Below are positions 30,211-38,750 of a stretch of 64,000 bases of DNA, one piece after another. Both the position numbers and the translations under genes were made by a program. Location of the stretch: NCBI RefSeq assembly GCF_004104055.1, contig NZ_QOVJ01000006.1, forward strand, positions 1-64,000, given 5' to 3'. This stretch comes from Leeuwenhoekiella aestuarii (GTDB lineage: Bacteria > Bacteroidota > Bacteroidia > Flavobacteriales > Flavobacteriaceae). Positions within the stretch are counted from its first letter, which is position 1. Each line of letters opens with the position of its first letter. Below the pieces are notes generated by a model. The model searched no databases, was not told the DNA's origin, and worked only from the letters and a program-made list of their open reading frames with translations.

Positions 30211-30265
30211 AACAACTACTCTTATTTACAAAACGTATATCTGCTAAAATAAAGCCTTTGGTTCA

Positions 30266-31558
30266 TTATATCACTTCATTAAGCAAATAATTACCTATCT
30301 GACAATGCAAACATTGATTTTGATCACAATACTTTTTTTTTAGCTGAATCAACGCCTGACTGTGCAAGGCATCTTTCTTAGTTTCTCTCAATTTTGAAAA
30401 GCCATTAATTATGGAATTTTTCTCTTTCGGAAGGTTGAGCATTAATTTAACTAATTCTTCTTCTATTAATTGACCCTGAGCTTTTGCGTATGCAAACTTT
30501 ATAGGTATCAGAGTATTAATTATTAAGATATCTATAAATGCCGGAGTGATTTTTTTAGATCGCTTTTTATGAATCTTGCCAAAGTTATAATGCGTTTCCC
30601 AATAGAAAGAAGTCTCTATTTTAAATAACTCTTGCAATTGGTCTCTCGTTTTTGCAGCTATAACTAAACTGAACAAATTAGTACGCTGCTCATACAATTG
30701 AGCCAGTTGAGACAATCGAATAGTAGGAAAATTAGGCGGTCGCAATTTGTAGAACTGCACTTTTTGATTAATTCCAGAAGTTAGCTGATACTTATGTTTA
30801 TTGTACTCATATTCTTCCTTCCAGCTTCGTGGCTCTTGTTCTTCAGCTGTTTCCGGCAATAATCCTGCAAGTCCTAGCAGCACAGTCTCCAATTGATCTT
30901 TTTGTGAACTTAATTTTCTTATGACTTTAAAATCTAAAACTGAAGCTAAAGCTTCAAAAGCATCTGCATTGATTACTGTACCAAAGTTACGGGCAAGCAT
31001 TGCAAACAAAACTGCTTCCCAATTACCATTTTTGCTAGCGATCAAGTTTTCGACCTGCAAAACCTTTCGCTCTAAGCGCTCAAAAAATAAGCGTTCTATC
31101 CAATTATCAAATAAAAAATCAGGAACTTCTTTAAATCTAGATTCACAATTGATAAAATTATAGATCTTCGATTCTAGTAAATGTTGGTAATTATTCAGCA
31201 ATTCATCACTCACCTTATCGTTGAGAATAAGCGTTGGGATTTGTGCGTCAACTTTATCAAAAACAGCACAATCATCTTCCCAAACTACGTGCAGGATTAC
31301 ATTTTCATAAGCGGGATCCTGCTGGTGATTATGTAGATACCAATCCGAACCTTTTATGTGAATCTCAACGTTACCCGCCCATAACTGATCATCAATTCTC
31401 ACCTGAGCATTAAAAAAATCAGGGCCTGCAAGTTGATTATGCATACCTGTTTTTATGATCTGAAGTTTTTTACCACAAACTGTTTGAAGCTTTGAAGTTG
31501 AAGCTGCACCGTCAAATTTTCGGTATTTCCAGAGATGATGTAAAAAGGCCTCTTTCAT
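30266..31558 (-). CDS. DUF2851 family protein
   Basis: This 430-residue soluble protein is a DUF2851 member, a Bacteroidota/Chlorobi family of unknown function. It shows the typical start EAFLHHLWKYRKFD and the GPDFFNAQVRIDDQLWAGNVEIHIKGSDW block near 45-73, followed by LHVVWEDD. A C-terminal cysteine set (C-x4-C-x2-C in CDQNQCLHC) could bind metal. The conserved acidic/polar block recalls nuclease folds, but I can only infer that. It has no signal peptide. Confidence 0.85.
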   Translation of the reverse strand: MKEAFLHHLWKYRKFDGAASTSKLQTVCGKKLQIIKTGMHNQLAGPDFFNAQVRIDDQLWAGNVEIHIKGSDWYLHNHQQDPAYENVILHVVWEDDCAVFDKVDAQIPTLILNDKVSDELLNNYQHLLESKIYNFINCESRFKEVPDFLFDNWIERLFFERLERKVLQVENLIASKNGNWEAVLFAMLARNFGTVINADAFEALASVLDFKVIRKLSSQKDQLETVLLGLAGLLPETAEEQEPRSWKEEYEYNKHKYQLTSGINQKVQFYKLRPPNFPTIRLSQLAQLYEQRTNLFSLVIAAKTRDQLQELFKIETSFYWETHYNFGKIHKKRSKKITPAFIDILIINTLIPIKFAYAKAQGQLIEEELVKLMLNLPKEKNSIINGFSKLRETKKDALHSQALIQLKKKYCDQNQCLHCQIGNYLLNEVI

Positions 31559-31642
31559 TAGCTTAAAGTTAAAGTAATTTTAGCATAACCTTAATAGCTT
31601 CAACGCTTAAGCCTCTGTAATTTTAAAAAAACAAAAAAAACT

Positions 31643-32170
31643 ATGAAAAATTCAATTCTAACTTTAGCATTTGCTACAACCCTAATTTTCACATCTTGTG
31701 TAGATCGAAAAACTTCAGATAATGGGGAGGTAGAGATCAAATCACAGTCTGAACAAGTTACGCCAGAAGACATGTATCAAACCTCAGGAAAAGAAGATGC
31801 TGAGAACCCTGAAGATCTTACAGAAATCAACAGCGCTAAAAAAGTAATCAATGATTATTTTGATGCATTAAGTCGCGGAGAAACTGCCGAAGCTTACGAA
31901 GAAATGTCTCAGACAAGTGATCGCGGTACATCTTCTGAATTTGCTGAAAAGCATTCAAATATTGAAACAGTAACCTTAAGTTTTACTGAAGATCCAAAAG
32001 TAACCTCTGGAGCAGAAGGTACCGATGTAAAAATGCCCCTTAGATATACTATTAAAACCAAACAGGGAAATACTGAAACCTACAACGGCTCTGTAATGGT
32101 CGTAAAAAAGAACAAAGAAGATGCTGACTATAAAATACAAGGCATGACTATGACGCGGGAAGACAGTTAA
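31643..32170 (+). CDS. Small lipoprotein with NTF2-like C-terminal part
   Basis: This 175-residue protein starts with a lipoprotein signal peptide and lipobox FTSC (Cys19), followed by an acidic linker. Residues about 68-172 (INDYFDALSRGETAEAYEEMSQ ... GSVMVVKKN) resemble DUF4878/NTF2-like folds that pack small ligands. No enzyme motif is visible. It is divergent from DUF2851 and convergent with the PLP enzyme, whose stop is only 4 bp away. Confidence 0.75.
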   Translation: MKNSILTLAFATTLIFTSCVDRKTSDNGEVEIKSQSEQVTPEDMYQTSGKEDAENPEDLTEINSAKKVINDYFDALSRGETAEAYEEMSQTSDRGTSSEFAEKHSNIETVTLSFTEDPKVTSGAEGTDVKMPLRYTIKTKQGNTETYNGSVMVVKKNKEDADYKIQGMTMTREDS

Positions 32171-32174
32171 TACA

Positions 32175-33155
32175 TTAATCTATAAATCCTTTTTCGCGCA
32201 TCCAGTTGTCGTTATACATTTTGCCAACATAGCGGCTGCCATGATCGTGAAAAAGGATTACTACAACATCACCTTCTTTAAAATGTTCTTTTAACTGCAG
32301 TAAGCCTTTAATCGCTGCCCCTGCAGAATTACCTAAGAAAAAACCTTCTTCTTTTGCCAAACGCTGTGTATAGACTGCGGCATCTTTATCAGTTACTTTG
32401 GTAAAGCCATCAATGATTTTAAAATCTACATTTTTAGGTAAAATATCTTCTCCTATTCCTTCGGTTATGTATGGATAAATTTCATTCTCATCAAAAATTC
32501 TGGTTTCGTGATATTTTTTAAATACTGAACCGTAAGTATCTACCCCCCATATTTTGATATCGGGGTTTTTCATTTTTAAATACTTTCCCACACCAGATAT
32601 TGTTCCTCCAGTGCCTACACCAGCTATAAAATGGGTTATTTTACCAGCTGTTTGTTCCCAAATTTCAGGTCCTGTGGATTCAAAATGTGCCTCAGCATTC
32701 GCGGGATTATCATATTGATTCACATACCAAGAGTTTGGCGTTTCTTGTGCTAAGCGCTTCGAAGTACTATAATACGATTGGGGATCATCTGGCGCTACAT
32801 CTGTGGGACAAACCACAACTTCGCATCCTACCGCTTTAAGAATGTCTATTTTTTCTTTGCTCTGCTTATCAGAAATTACACAAACCATTTTATAGCCTTT
32901 TACGATAGCGACGAGTGCGAGGCCCATACCTGTGTTTCCAGAAGTCCCTTCAATAATTGTTCCGCCAGGTTTTAGATCTCCAGAAGCTTCAGCGGCTTCA
33001 ACCATTTTTAAAGCCATTCTATCTTTAACAGAATTACCCGGATTAAAGGTCTCATATTTCGCCAAAACCAAACACGGTAATTCTGCGGTAAGCTTATTTA
33101 ATTTTACGAGTGGAGTATTGCCTATTGTCTCTAAAATATTTTTGGCATAATGCAT
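32175..33155 (-). CDS. PLP-dependent cystathionine beta-synthase-like / cysteine synthase
   Basis: This 326-residue enzyme is a fold-type II PLP protein. The Schiff-base lysine is K44 in NPGNSVKDR, the substrate loop is EGTSGNTGMGLA and the phosphate loop GTGGTISGVG. The start is set at the ATG at 33155, giving MHYAKNILETIGNTPLVKL; the frame extends to 33203 without homology. The C-terminal ITEGIGEDILPKNVD and HDHGSRYVGKMYNDNWM blocks favour cystathionine beta-synthase over CysK, but the regulatory CBS domains are absent. It makes cysteine or cystathionine; I cannot decide between the two. Confidence 0.88.
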   Translation of the reverse strand: MHYAKNILETIGNTPLVKLNKLTAELPCLVLAKYETFNPGNSVKDRMALKMVEAAEASGDLKPGGTIIEGTSGNTGMGLALVAIVKGYKMVCVISDKQSKEKIDILKAVGCEVVVCPTDVAPDDPQSYYSTSKRLAQETPNSWYVNQYDNPANAEAHFESTGPEIWEQTAGKITHFIAGVGTGGTISGVGKYLKMKNPDIKIWGVDTYGSVFKKYHETRIFDENEIYPYITEGIGEDILPKNVDFKIIDGFTKVTDKDAAVYTQRLAKEEGFFLGNSAGAAIKGLLQLKEHFKEGDVVVILFHDHGSRYVGKMYNDNWMREKGFID

Positions 33156-33216
33156 AAAAATGGGATTTTTAAGTAGGAATTGTTTTAAGTACTTTTTAAC
33201 CAAAACGACCTTCTGT

Positions 33217-33239
33217 TATCTATTTTCAAAAAATAGATA
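33217..33239 (-). promoter_or_regulatory. 10-bp inverted repeat upstream of the PLP synthase gene
   Basis: TATCTATTTT and AAAATAGATA flank a 3-nt spacer 62 bp before the start codon. There is no U-tract, so an operator or promoter-embedded repeat is more likely than a terminator. No protein can be assigned. Confidence 0.45.
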
Positions 33240-33313
33240 TTAAAAACGAAATTTTATACCGATTTAACAACATTTTGATTTTTCAACCTGAAACTCAATA
33301 AAGAGTTTCTTCC

Positions 33314-33976
33314 CTATTTAGAACCAAGCTTTTGCTTTGATCCTGCACTGCCTCTTCTCACTTTAATGACGTAATAAATAATAAAAGTATTTCCTATAAT
33401 AGATGGCAAAATCCAAGCCCACAATCCCGGTATTCTCATACCTGCAACTAAAAATGCCGTCACTGATGCGATATAGGCACCTGTAATTTTACCTATATGC
33501 TGTGTGAGCCACGCTGTTTTTGTACGAAAAGGATTTTTCAAAAATCGATAATCCTGAAAGCATAATGCTAGAGCCAAAATCCCAAAAAAGATAAAAAGGA
33601 TTTTATTACCAAAAATCTCCAGCATCCCGCTTACAATCATCAGAACTGCAAGCACTGCCATACTAATGGTTAGGCTCCAGTCAGTTTTAGACACTTTAGC
33701 TTTTCTAGATTTAAAACGCAAAGTTCTATTTCCTACCAAAACCATATAAATGGTAAACAAACCGATTAAAAATAAGAAAGAATTATAATGCCCAGGCATA
33801 CTCGCTATCGGTAAAGAAAGCCCGGAACTCACTAGCATTCCAATTGTAAAAAACTTACCTGATTTTCTGTGAATTTTGCTTCCTTTCTTAGTAACTAAAC
33901 TCAACGTGCCCGAAAGAAGACCTATACCGCCAAAGAATGCGTGAATATAAATAACGATGGTGATTGCTGTTTCCAT
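33314..33976 (-). CDS. DUF2306-like membrane protein
   Basis: This 220-residue protein has about six transmembrane helices and the IHRKSGKFFTIGML motif near 35-48, with paired histidines (H11/H36/H167 region) typical of DUF2306-type proteins. They may bind haem or metal, which is not shown. No neighbour suggests a role. It is transcribed toward the PLP gene with a 158-bp gap. Confidence 0.7.
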   Translation of the reverse strand: METAITIVIYIHAFFGGIGLLSGTLSLVTKKGSKIHRKSGKFFTIGMLVSSGLSLPIASMPGHYNSFLFLIGLFTIYMVLVGNRTLRFKSRKAKVSKTDWSLTISMAVLAVLMIVSGMLEIFGNKILFIFFGILALALCFQDYRFLKNPFRTKTAWLTQHIGKITGAYIASVTAFLVAGMRIPGLWAWILPSIIGNTFIIYYVIKVRRGSAGSKQKLGSK

Positions 33977-34108
33977 AATTGAGTGGTTTGATTGTTTTCT
34001 TCAAAAATGAAAACATTTGAGGAAGCTAAATATTCAAACTAACCCAACTGTAAAATATCAATACTCAACTGTAAAATGAAAAGGTTTTCTTTTACAGAAG
34101 CTCAAAAC

Positions 34109-35338
34109 TTAATCAAACTTAATAGTCTTTACCGGGGAAATACGGGTAATAACATAAGAAGGTACCAATAACATTACCGCACATAAAAGAAAGGTACCCA
34201 TATTGAGAAGCAAAATATAATACCAATCTATATAGACCGGAGCCTCGCTTACATAATAGGTTTCAGGATTGAGGGTAATGAACCCAAAATACTTTTGAAG
34301 AAATAACAAACCAAGACCTATGACATTTCCCCAAAATAAGCCAACGCCAACTAGATAAAGTGCATTGTACATAAATATCTTGCGAATACTCCAATTATTT
34401 GCCCCCAGCGCTTTTAGAATACCTACCATAGGTGTACGTTCTAAGATCAATACCAGAAGCGCAACAATCATATTGATACCGGCAACTATTATCATTACAA
34501 CAATGATCAATGCGATGTTGAAATCAAACAAAGATAACCACTCAAAAATGCTGTAGTATTTCTGTGTAATGGTCATCGTATTTAAAAATGAATCTGTGTT
34601 CTGATAGATTTCCCTGCCTATTTCATCGAGGCGATCAAAATCGTTTACAAACATCTCAAAAGCACCCACCTGATCATCTTCCCAGTTATTGAGTTTTTGA
34701 ATATGACGAATATCTGCAAACAAAAAACTCTCATCAAACTCCTGAAAACCGCTATTATAAATACCAACGATATCAAATCTTCGGTTTAAAAATCCTCCAT
34801 CTTCTTTTAGAAAAAACACAATGACTTTATCGCCATTTTTAAAACCTAACCGGTTGGCTAGATATTGACTAATGAGTATTTCAGTATTTAATTTATTTTT
34901 ATAATCTGGGATTCTTCCTTCTACGAGAAAATCTTCCATATAATCCCAGCGGTAATCGTCACCAACCCCTTTTACAATAATGCCCTCAAAATCTGTAGGA
35001 GTTCTAATCACACCGGCTTTAGTAGCAGTAACCTGCACGTGTGTAACTTCTGGCACCGCATCAAAATCAGGATAAAAAGGTTGATCTTTAGGAATAGGAT
35101 TGAGCGTGATATCGCTATTATTTCCATCAAATTGAGAGACGATCACATCTCCATTAAAGGCAGAAACCTTTTCTTTTATCTTTTGCTGGAGCCCCACACC
35201 GGTAGCAATGGTAATCATCATCATAACCATCCCCAGAATAATGGCGATAATTGCGATTTTAATTATAGGTGTCGAAGCAGTACTTTTATACTTCTTAGCG
35301 CCAATTATGCGTTTAGCTGTAAAATATTCAAAATTCAA
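34109..35338 (-). CDS. FtsX/LolC-type ABC transporter permease
   Basis: This 409-residue inner-membrane protein has one N-terminal helix (about 22-46), a large MacB-like periplasmic domain (about 50-255) and three C-terminal helices, with the conserved MVGILKALGANNWSIRKIF coupling helix. The start is set at a TTG (35338): it gives NFEYFTAKRI right after the initiator, as in LolC/LolE relatives. A further TTG at 35365 would overlap the divergent gene. Lipoprotein release to the outer membrane is the likely role. The ATPase is not nearby. Confidence 0.85.
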   Translation of the reverse strand: MNFEYFTAKRIIGAKKYKSTASTPIIKIAIIAIILGMVMMMITIATGVGLQQKIKEKVSAFNGDVIVSQFDGNNSDITLNPIPKDQPFYPDFDAVPEVTHVQVTATKAGVIRTPTDFEGIIVKGVGDDYRWDYMEDFLVEGRIPDYKNKLNTEILISQYLANRLGFKNGDKVIVFFLKEDGGFLNRRFDIVGIYNSGFQEFDESFLFADIRHIQKLNNWEDDQVGAFEMFVNDFDRLDEIGREIYQNTDSFLNTMTITQKYYSIFEWLSLFDFNIALIIVVMIIVAGINMIVALLVLILERTPMVGILKALGANNWSIRKIFMYNALYLVGVGLFWGNVIGLGLLFLQKYFGFITLNPETYYVSEAPVYIDWYYILLLNMGTFLLCAVMLLVPSYVITRISPVKTIKFD

Positions 35339-35345
35339 TCGTCCT

Positions 35346-36620
35346 ATGGCGTTTCGTTTGCTCAAAAGTACCCTTTTTTTAGTTTTTGTAATTGCTATTT
35401 CCTGCGGAAACCGTACCGGGAATAAAAATCAAATTCAAAACAAGTCAAGTAAAAACTCTATACCTGGAGATTCAACTTCAGTTATAGAAAATAAAAGATT
35501 GGTCTTGGGAGCCAATCGTACCGAAGCATATTTACCACTTATAGCAGATAAACGCGTAGCGGTTGTAGGAAACCCGAGCTCACTTATCCTAAAAAAAGAA
35601 TTGCCTAACGGCGAAAAGATATATGTACACTTAGTAGATTCTCTCTTAAGCTTGAATCAAAATCTGGTTAAAGTATTTTCTCCTGAACACGGTTTTAGAG
35701 GAAAAGCCGATGCCGGGGAAGCCGTTAAAGACGGTAAAGATCCTAAAACCGGACTGTCAGTAATTTCTCTTTATGGAAGTAATAAAAAACCAAAAACCGA
35801 ACAATTAAAAGATGTTGACATTCTTGTTTTTGATATTCAAGATGTGGGTGTGCGTTTTTATACGTATATCGCCACACTACATTATGTAATGCAGGCTGCT
35901 GCTGAAGCTAATATACCTGTGGTTGTTTTAGATAGGCCTAACCCTAATGGAAGCTATGTTGATGGACCAGTGATGGAAGCTGCTCACACCAGTTTTCTGG
36001 GAATGCACGCCGGTGTTCCGCTTGTTCACGGAATGACACTAGGAGAATATGCACAGATGATGGCAGAAGAACACTGGTTGAAAACCGAAAAAACAGTGGG
36101 CCTTACCATTATCCCAATGAAAAACTATGTTCACGAAATGCAGTATTCGTTACCGGTACGCCCTTCTCCTAATTTACCAAATGATCAGGCTGTGATGCTT
36201 TATCCCAGTTTAGGACTTTGCGAAGGAACTACTCTAAATGCTGGTCGTGGTACCGAAATGCAATTTCAAATAATAGGTTCTCCTTATCTACCAAAGGAAA
36301 CTTATAAATTGAATTATACGCCCGCTCCTAATTTTGGTTCTAAGAGTCCTAAGTTTAACGGCGAACTTTGTCACGGACTAGACCTAAGAACTGTAGAACC
36401 ATTACATGAAGTTGACCTTACCTTTATCATAAATGCGTATCGTGATTATACTAAGAAAGAAGCCTTTTTTAATACAAAGAATTTTACGGCACATGCGGGT
36501 ACCGCACAATTACAAAAACAAATTGAGGCCGGTGCTTCTATGGAAGAAATAAGAGCTAGCTGGCATTCAGCCACGCAAGACTTTCTAAAAATTCGATCAA
36601 AATATTTGCTTTACGACTAG
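35346..36620 (+). CDS. namZ: DUF1343 / NamZ-type exo-beta-N-acetylmuramidase lipoprotein
   Basis: This 424-residue protein begins at the ATG at 35346, giving a lipoprotein signal MAFRLLKSTLFLVFVIAISC. The family region includes GNPSSL, FSPEHGFRGKADAGE, DVGVRFYTYIATLHYVM, VLDRPNPNG, and LCEGTTLNAGRGTE. DUF1343 includes NamZ of Tannerella, which removes terminal MurNAc during peptidoglycan recycling. The start codon is 7 bp from that of the divergent permease. A TTG at 35358 also gives a good signal peptide, so the exact start is uncertain. Confidence 0.88.
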   Translation: MAFRLLKSTLFLVFVIAISCGNRTGNKNQIQNKSSKNSIPGDSTSVIENKRLVLGANRTEAYLPLIADKRVAVVGNPSSLILKKELPNGEKIYVHLVDSLLSLNQNLVKVFSPEHGFRGKADAGEAVKDGKDPKTGLSVISLYGSNKKPKTEQLKDVDILVFDIQDVGVRFYTYIATLHYVMQAAAEANIPVVVLDRPNPNGSYVDGPVMEAAHTSFLGMHAGVPLVHGMTLGEYAQMMAEEHWLKTEKTVGLTIIPMKNYVHEMQYSLPVRPSPNLPNDQAVMLYPSLGLCEGTTLNAGRGTEMQFQIIGSPYLPKETYKLNYTPAPNFGSKSPKFNGELCHGLDLRTVEPLHEVDLTFIINAYRDYTKKEAFFNTKNFTAHAGTAQLQKQIEAGASMEEIRASWHSATQDFLKIRSKYLLYD

Positions 36621-36860
36621 ATCGAGCTGTATTACTGCTTTTTTGGCAAATATGAAACTTGAGCTACACTTTTAATTCACAATCAACCATTGATAACCGT
36701 ACAACTAGAAAGTACAAAATCTCCGAAAACGTTGTTCTAACTTAAATTACCTCAAATAAGTTTAAAATTAACTTTTTAAACGATTCAGTTTATTTAAATT
36801 TAACCTCCTACATTATAAACATTTAGCGCACAAAGCTGCCTTATTTTAAAATTCGATATA

Positions 36861-37238
36861 ATGAAATCGTTTATTATACTAATTTTCGCCTTGTTTTTCA
36901 CAAGTGCTTTTTATGGACAACGTTTATTTGGTACCGTAACAGATGCCAAAACTGATGAACCTATAGCCGGTGTTAATGTATTTATCAAATCAATTAAAAA
37001 AGGTGTAACCTCAAAAAATAACGGTATTTTCTATTTTGAACAGGCTCACGGTCTAACAAAACAAGACACTATACTTTTTAATATGGTAGGGTATCAAACA
37101 CTTAAGCTAACACTTGAGGAATATGAGATGCTTGATAAAAAAGTAAAACTTGTTGAAGAGAACTTCACACGCAATCGTTCTAGTAACGCAACGGGTCGTA
37201 TTATAACATTAGGTAAATCTAATAACAGCATAAAATAA
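36861..37238 (+). CDS. Secreted single-domain carboxypeptidase-regulatory-like protein
   Basis: This 125-residue protein has a signal peptide (MKSFIILIFALFFTSAFYGQ) and then one CarboxypepD_reg-like Ig fold: GTVTDAKTDEPIAGVNVFIKSIKKGVTSKNNGIFYFE. That domain usually precedes TonB-dependent receptors, but no receptor follows here. The remaining 35 residues are basic. Its role is unknown. A terminator at 37291-37312 ends the transcript. Confidence 0.75.
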   Translation: MKSFIILIFALFFTSAFYGQRLFGTVTDAKTDEPIAGVNVFIKSIKKGVTSKNNGIFYFEQAHGLTKQDTILFNMVGYQTLKLTLEEYEMLDKKVKLVEENFTRNRSSNATGRIITLGKSNNSIK

Positions 37239-37290
37239 TATTGTTAACTATAGTACTGAATGCTATTTTAAACATTCCTCAGTAAATTTA

Positions 37291-37312
37291 AGCCTCGGTC
37301 GTACCGAGGCTT
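37291..37312 (+). terminator. Terminator after the CarboxypepD_reg-like gene
   Basis: AGCCTCGG and CCGAGGCT flank a short loop, followed by TTTT. Only 18 bp separate it from the next ATG, so the serine hydrolase promoter must overlap it or lie upstream. Confidence 0.75.
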
Positions 37313-37330
37313 TTCATTTAAATACATCTT

Positions 37331-38611
37331 ATGAAAATCCAATTAACTAACGCTTTTCTCTTCTTTTTCTTAAGTATTAGCTCATCACTAACTGCTCAGC
37401 AAAGTCAGGTATTACCCAAAGTAAATCCAGAAGAAGCAGGTATGAGTTCAAACCGTTTAGCTTATTTAGATAGCATTGCTATCGTAGCAATTAAAGATCA
37501 GCAAGTACCGGGTTTAGTAGCCTTAGTCGCGCGCAATGGCAAGATCGTATATCATAAAGCTTTTGGCACAGCCAATGCCAAAGGAGAACTTCTGGATTTC
37601 AATTCAATTTTTAGAATTGCTTCCCAAACCAAAGCCATTACTTCAACAGCGGTAATGATGTTATGGGAACGAGGAGAATTTCAGTTAGATGATCCTATTT
37701 CAAAATATATTCCTGAATTTGAAAACGAACAGGTTTTAGATTCCCTGCTACCTGACGGAACATACACTACTAAGCCTGCAACACGCCCTATAACGATTAG
37801 ACACTTACTTACTCATACTTCAGGTTTGGGTTACGGCGAGATAGATGGAGACCCGCGTTTTAAACAAATATATAGCGATGCCGGAGTAACAGACCTCTTT
37901 ACAACTGAAGGAATACAAATTGAGGAAAGTGTAAAAAAACTTGCCAAATTACCATTGCATCATAATCCCGGTGAGAAATTCACCTATAGCGAAGGACTCG
38001 ATGTTTTAGGATATTTTGTAGAAATCATATCGGGTAAACCGCTTGATAAATTCTTTAAGACAGAGATTTTTGAGCCGCTTAAAATGCAAAACACCTATTT
38101 CTATTTGCCAAAAGAAAAACGTGATCAGTTGGTTTCTGTACAAACCAAAAATGAGGGCAATTGGGTAGATTTCCCCACTACTTTTTACGATCCTGATTAT
38201 CCTAAAAAAGGTAAAATGACTTTCTTTTCTGGTGGTGCTGGTTTATCAAGTACTCCAGTTGATTATGCACAGTTTTTGCAAATGTACCTTAATAAAGGTA
38301 CACTCAACGGACATCGCTTGTTGAGCAGAACAACGGTAGATTTTATCCTGAGTAATCAGATAGGTGACATCTGGAAAGGTAACGGATCGTATCACGGTTT
38401 AGCCTTTAGCGTAGTCGATGATTTGGGCGCTGCCAAAGGTGGGAAAGGAAGTCCCCGCACATTTGAGTGGGGTGGTTATTTCAACACTCAGTATTTCGCG
38501 GATCCTGAAGAAAACCTAATTGGTATTATTATGAAGCAGACTCAAAAAGTAAGCGGAGATGAAACCAGTTGGAAATTCAGAAATATTGTCTTTTCATCAA
38601 TTGATGATTAA
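37331..38611 (+). CDS. Secreted serine hydrolase of the beta-lactamase/esterase (class C) fold
   Basis: This 426-residue protein has a signal peptide ending LTAQ. The nucleophile motif is S98-Q-T-K101. The second motif is Y219-S-E (instead of YxN), a variant seen in esterase-type members, in EKFTYSEGLDVLGYFVE. A C-terminal FEWGGYFNTQYFADP block supplies the HxG/WGG-like third motif. It is probably an esterase or D-amino-acid amidase rather than a true beta-lactamase. It belongs to the plus-strand group of secreted hydrolases with the next M28 peptidase. Confidence 0.85.
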   Translation: MKIQLTNAFLFFFLSISSSLTAQQSQVLPKVNPEEAGMSSNRLAYLDSIAIVAIKDQQVPGLVALVARNGKIVYHKAFGTANAKGELLDFNSIFRIASQTKAITSTAVMMLWERGEFQLDDPISKYIPEFENEQVLDSLLPDGTYTTKPATRPITIRHLLTHTSGLGYGEIDGDPRFKQIYSDAGVTDLFTTEGIQIEESVKKLAKLPLHHNPGEKFTYSEGLDVLGYFVEIISGKPLDKFFKTEIFEPLKMQNTYFYLPKEKRDQLVSVQTKNEGNWVDFPTTFYDPDYPKKGKMTFFSGGAGLSSTPVDYAQFLQMYLNKGTLNGHRLLSRTTVDFILSNQIGDIWKGNGSYHGLAFSVVDDLGAAKGGKGSPRTFEWGGYFNTQYFADPEENLIGIIMKQTQKVSGDETSWKFRNIVFSSIDD

Positions 38612-38750
38612 TCCTATTTTTTCGCCTCTTTTTTTGATTACCTGATAATAATTCAATTTATAAGGGTTAAATCCACGACTTCTTTCGATACGTTTAAAAT
38701 TGATACCTAATTTTAGGCCATAACTAATAAAAGCACTCAAAAACATTCAA

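Noticed and set aside
35339-35365. Permease start at the TTG at 35365, overlapping the divergent muramidase
   Set aside because: The TTG at 35338 matches the N-terminus of LolC-type relatives (NFEYF follows) and removes the overlap.
37331-38611. Antibiotic-resistance beta-lactamase
   Set aside because: The YxN motif is replaced by YSE and the sequence looks like an esterase/amidase subfamily member, so resistance is not supported.
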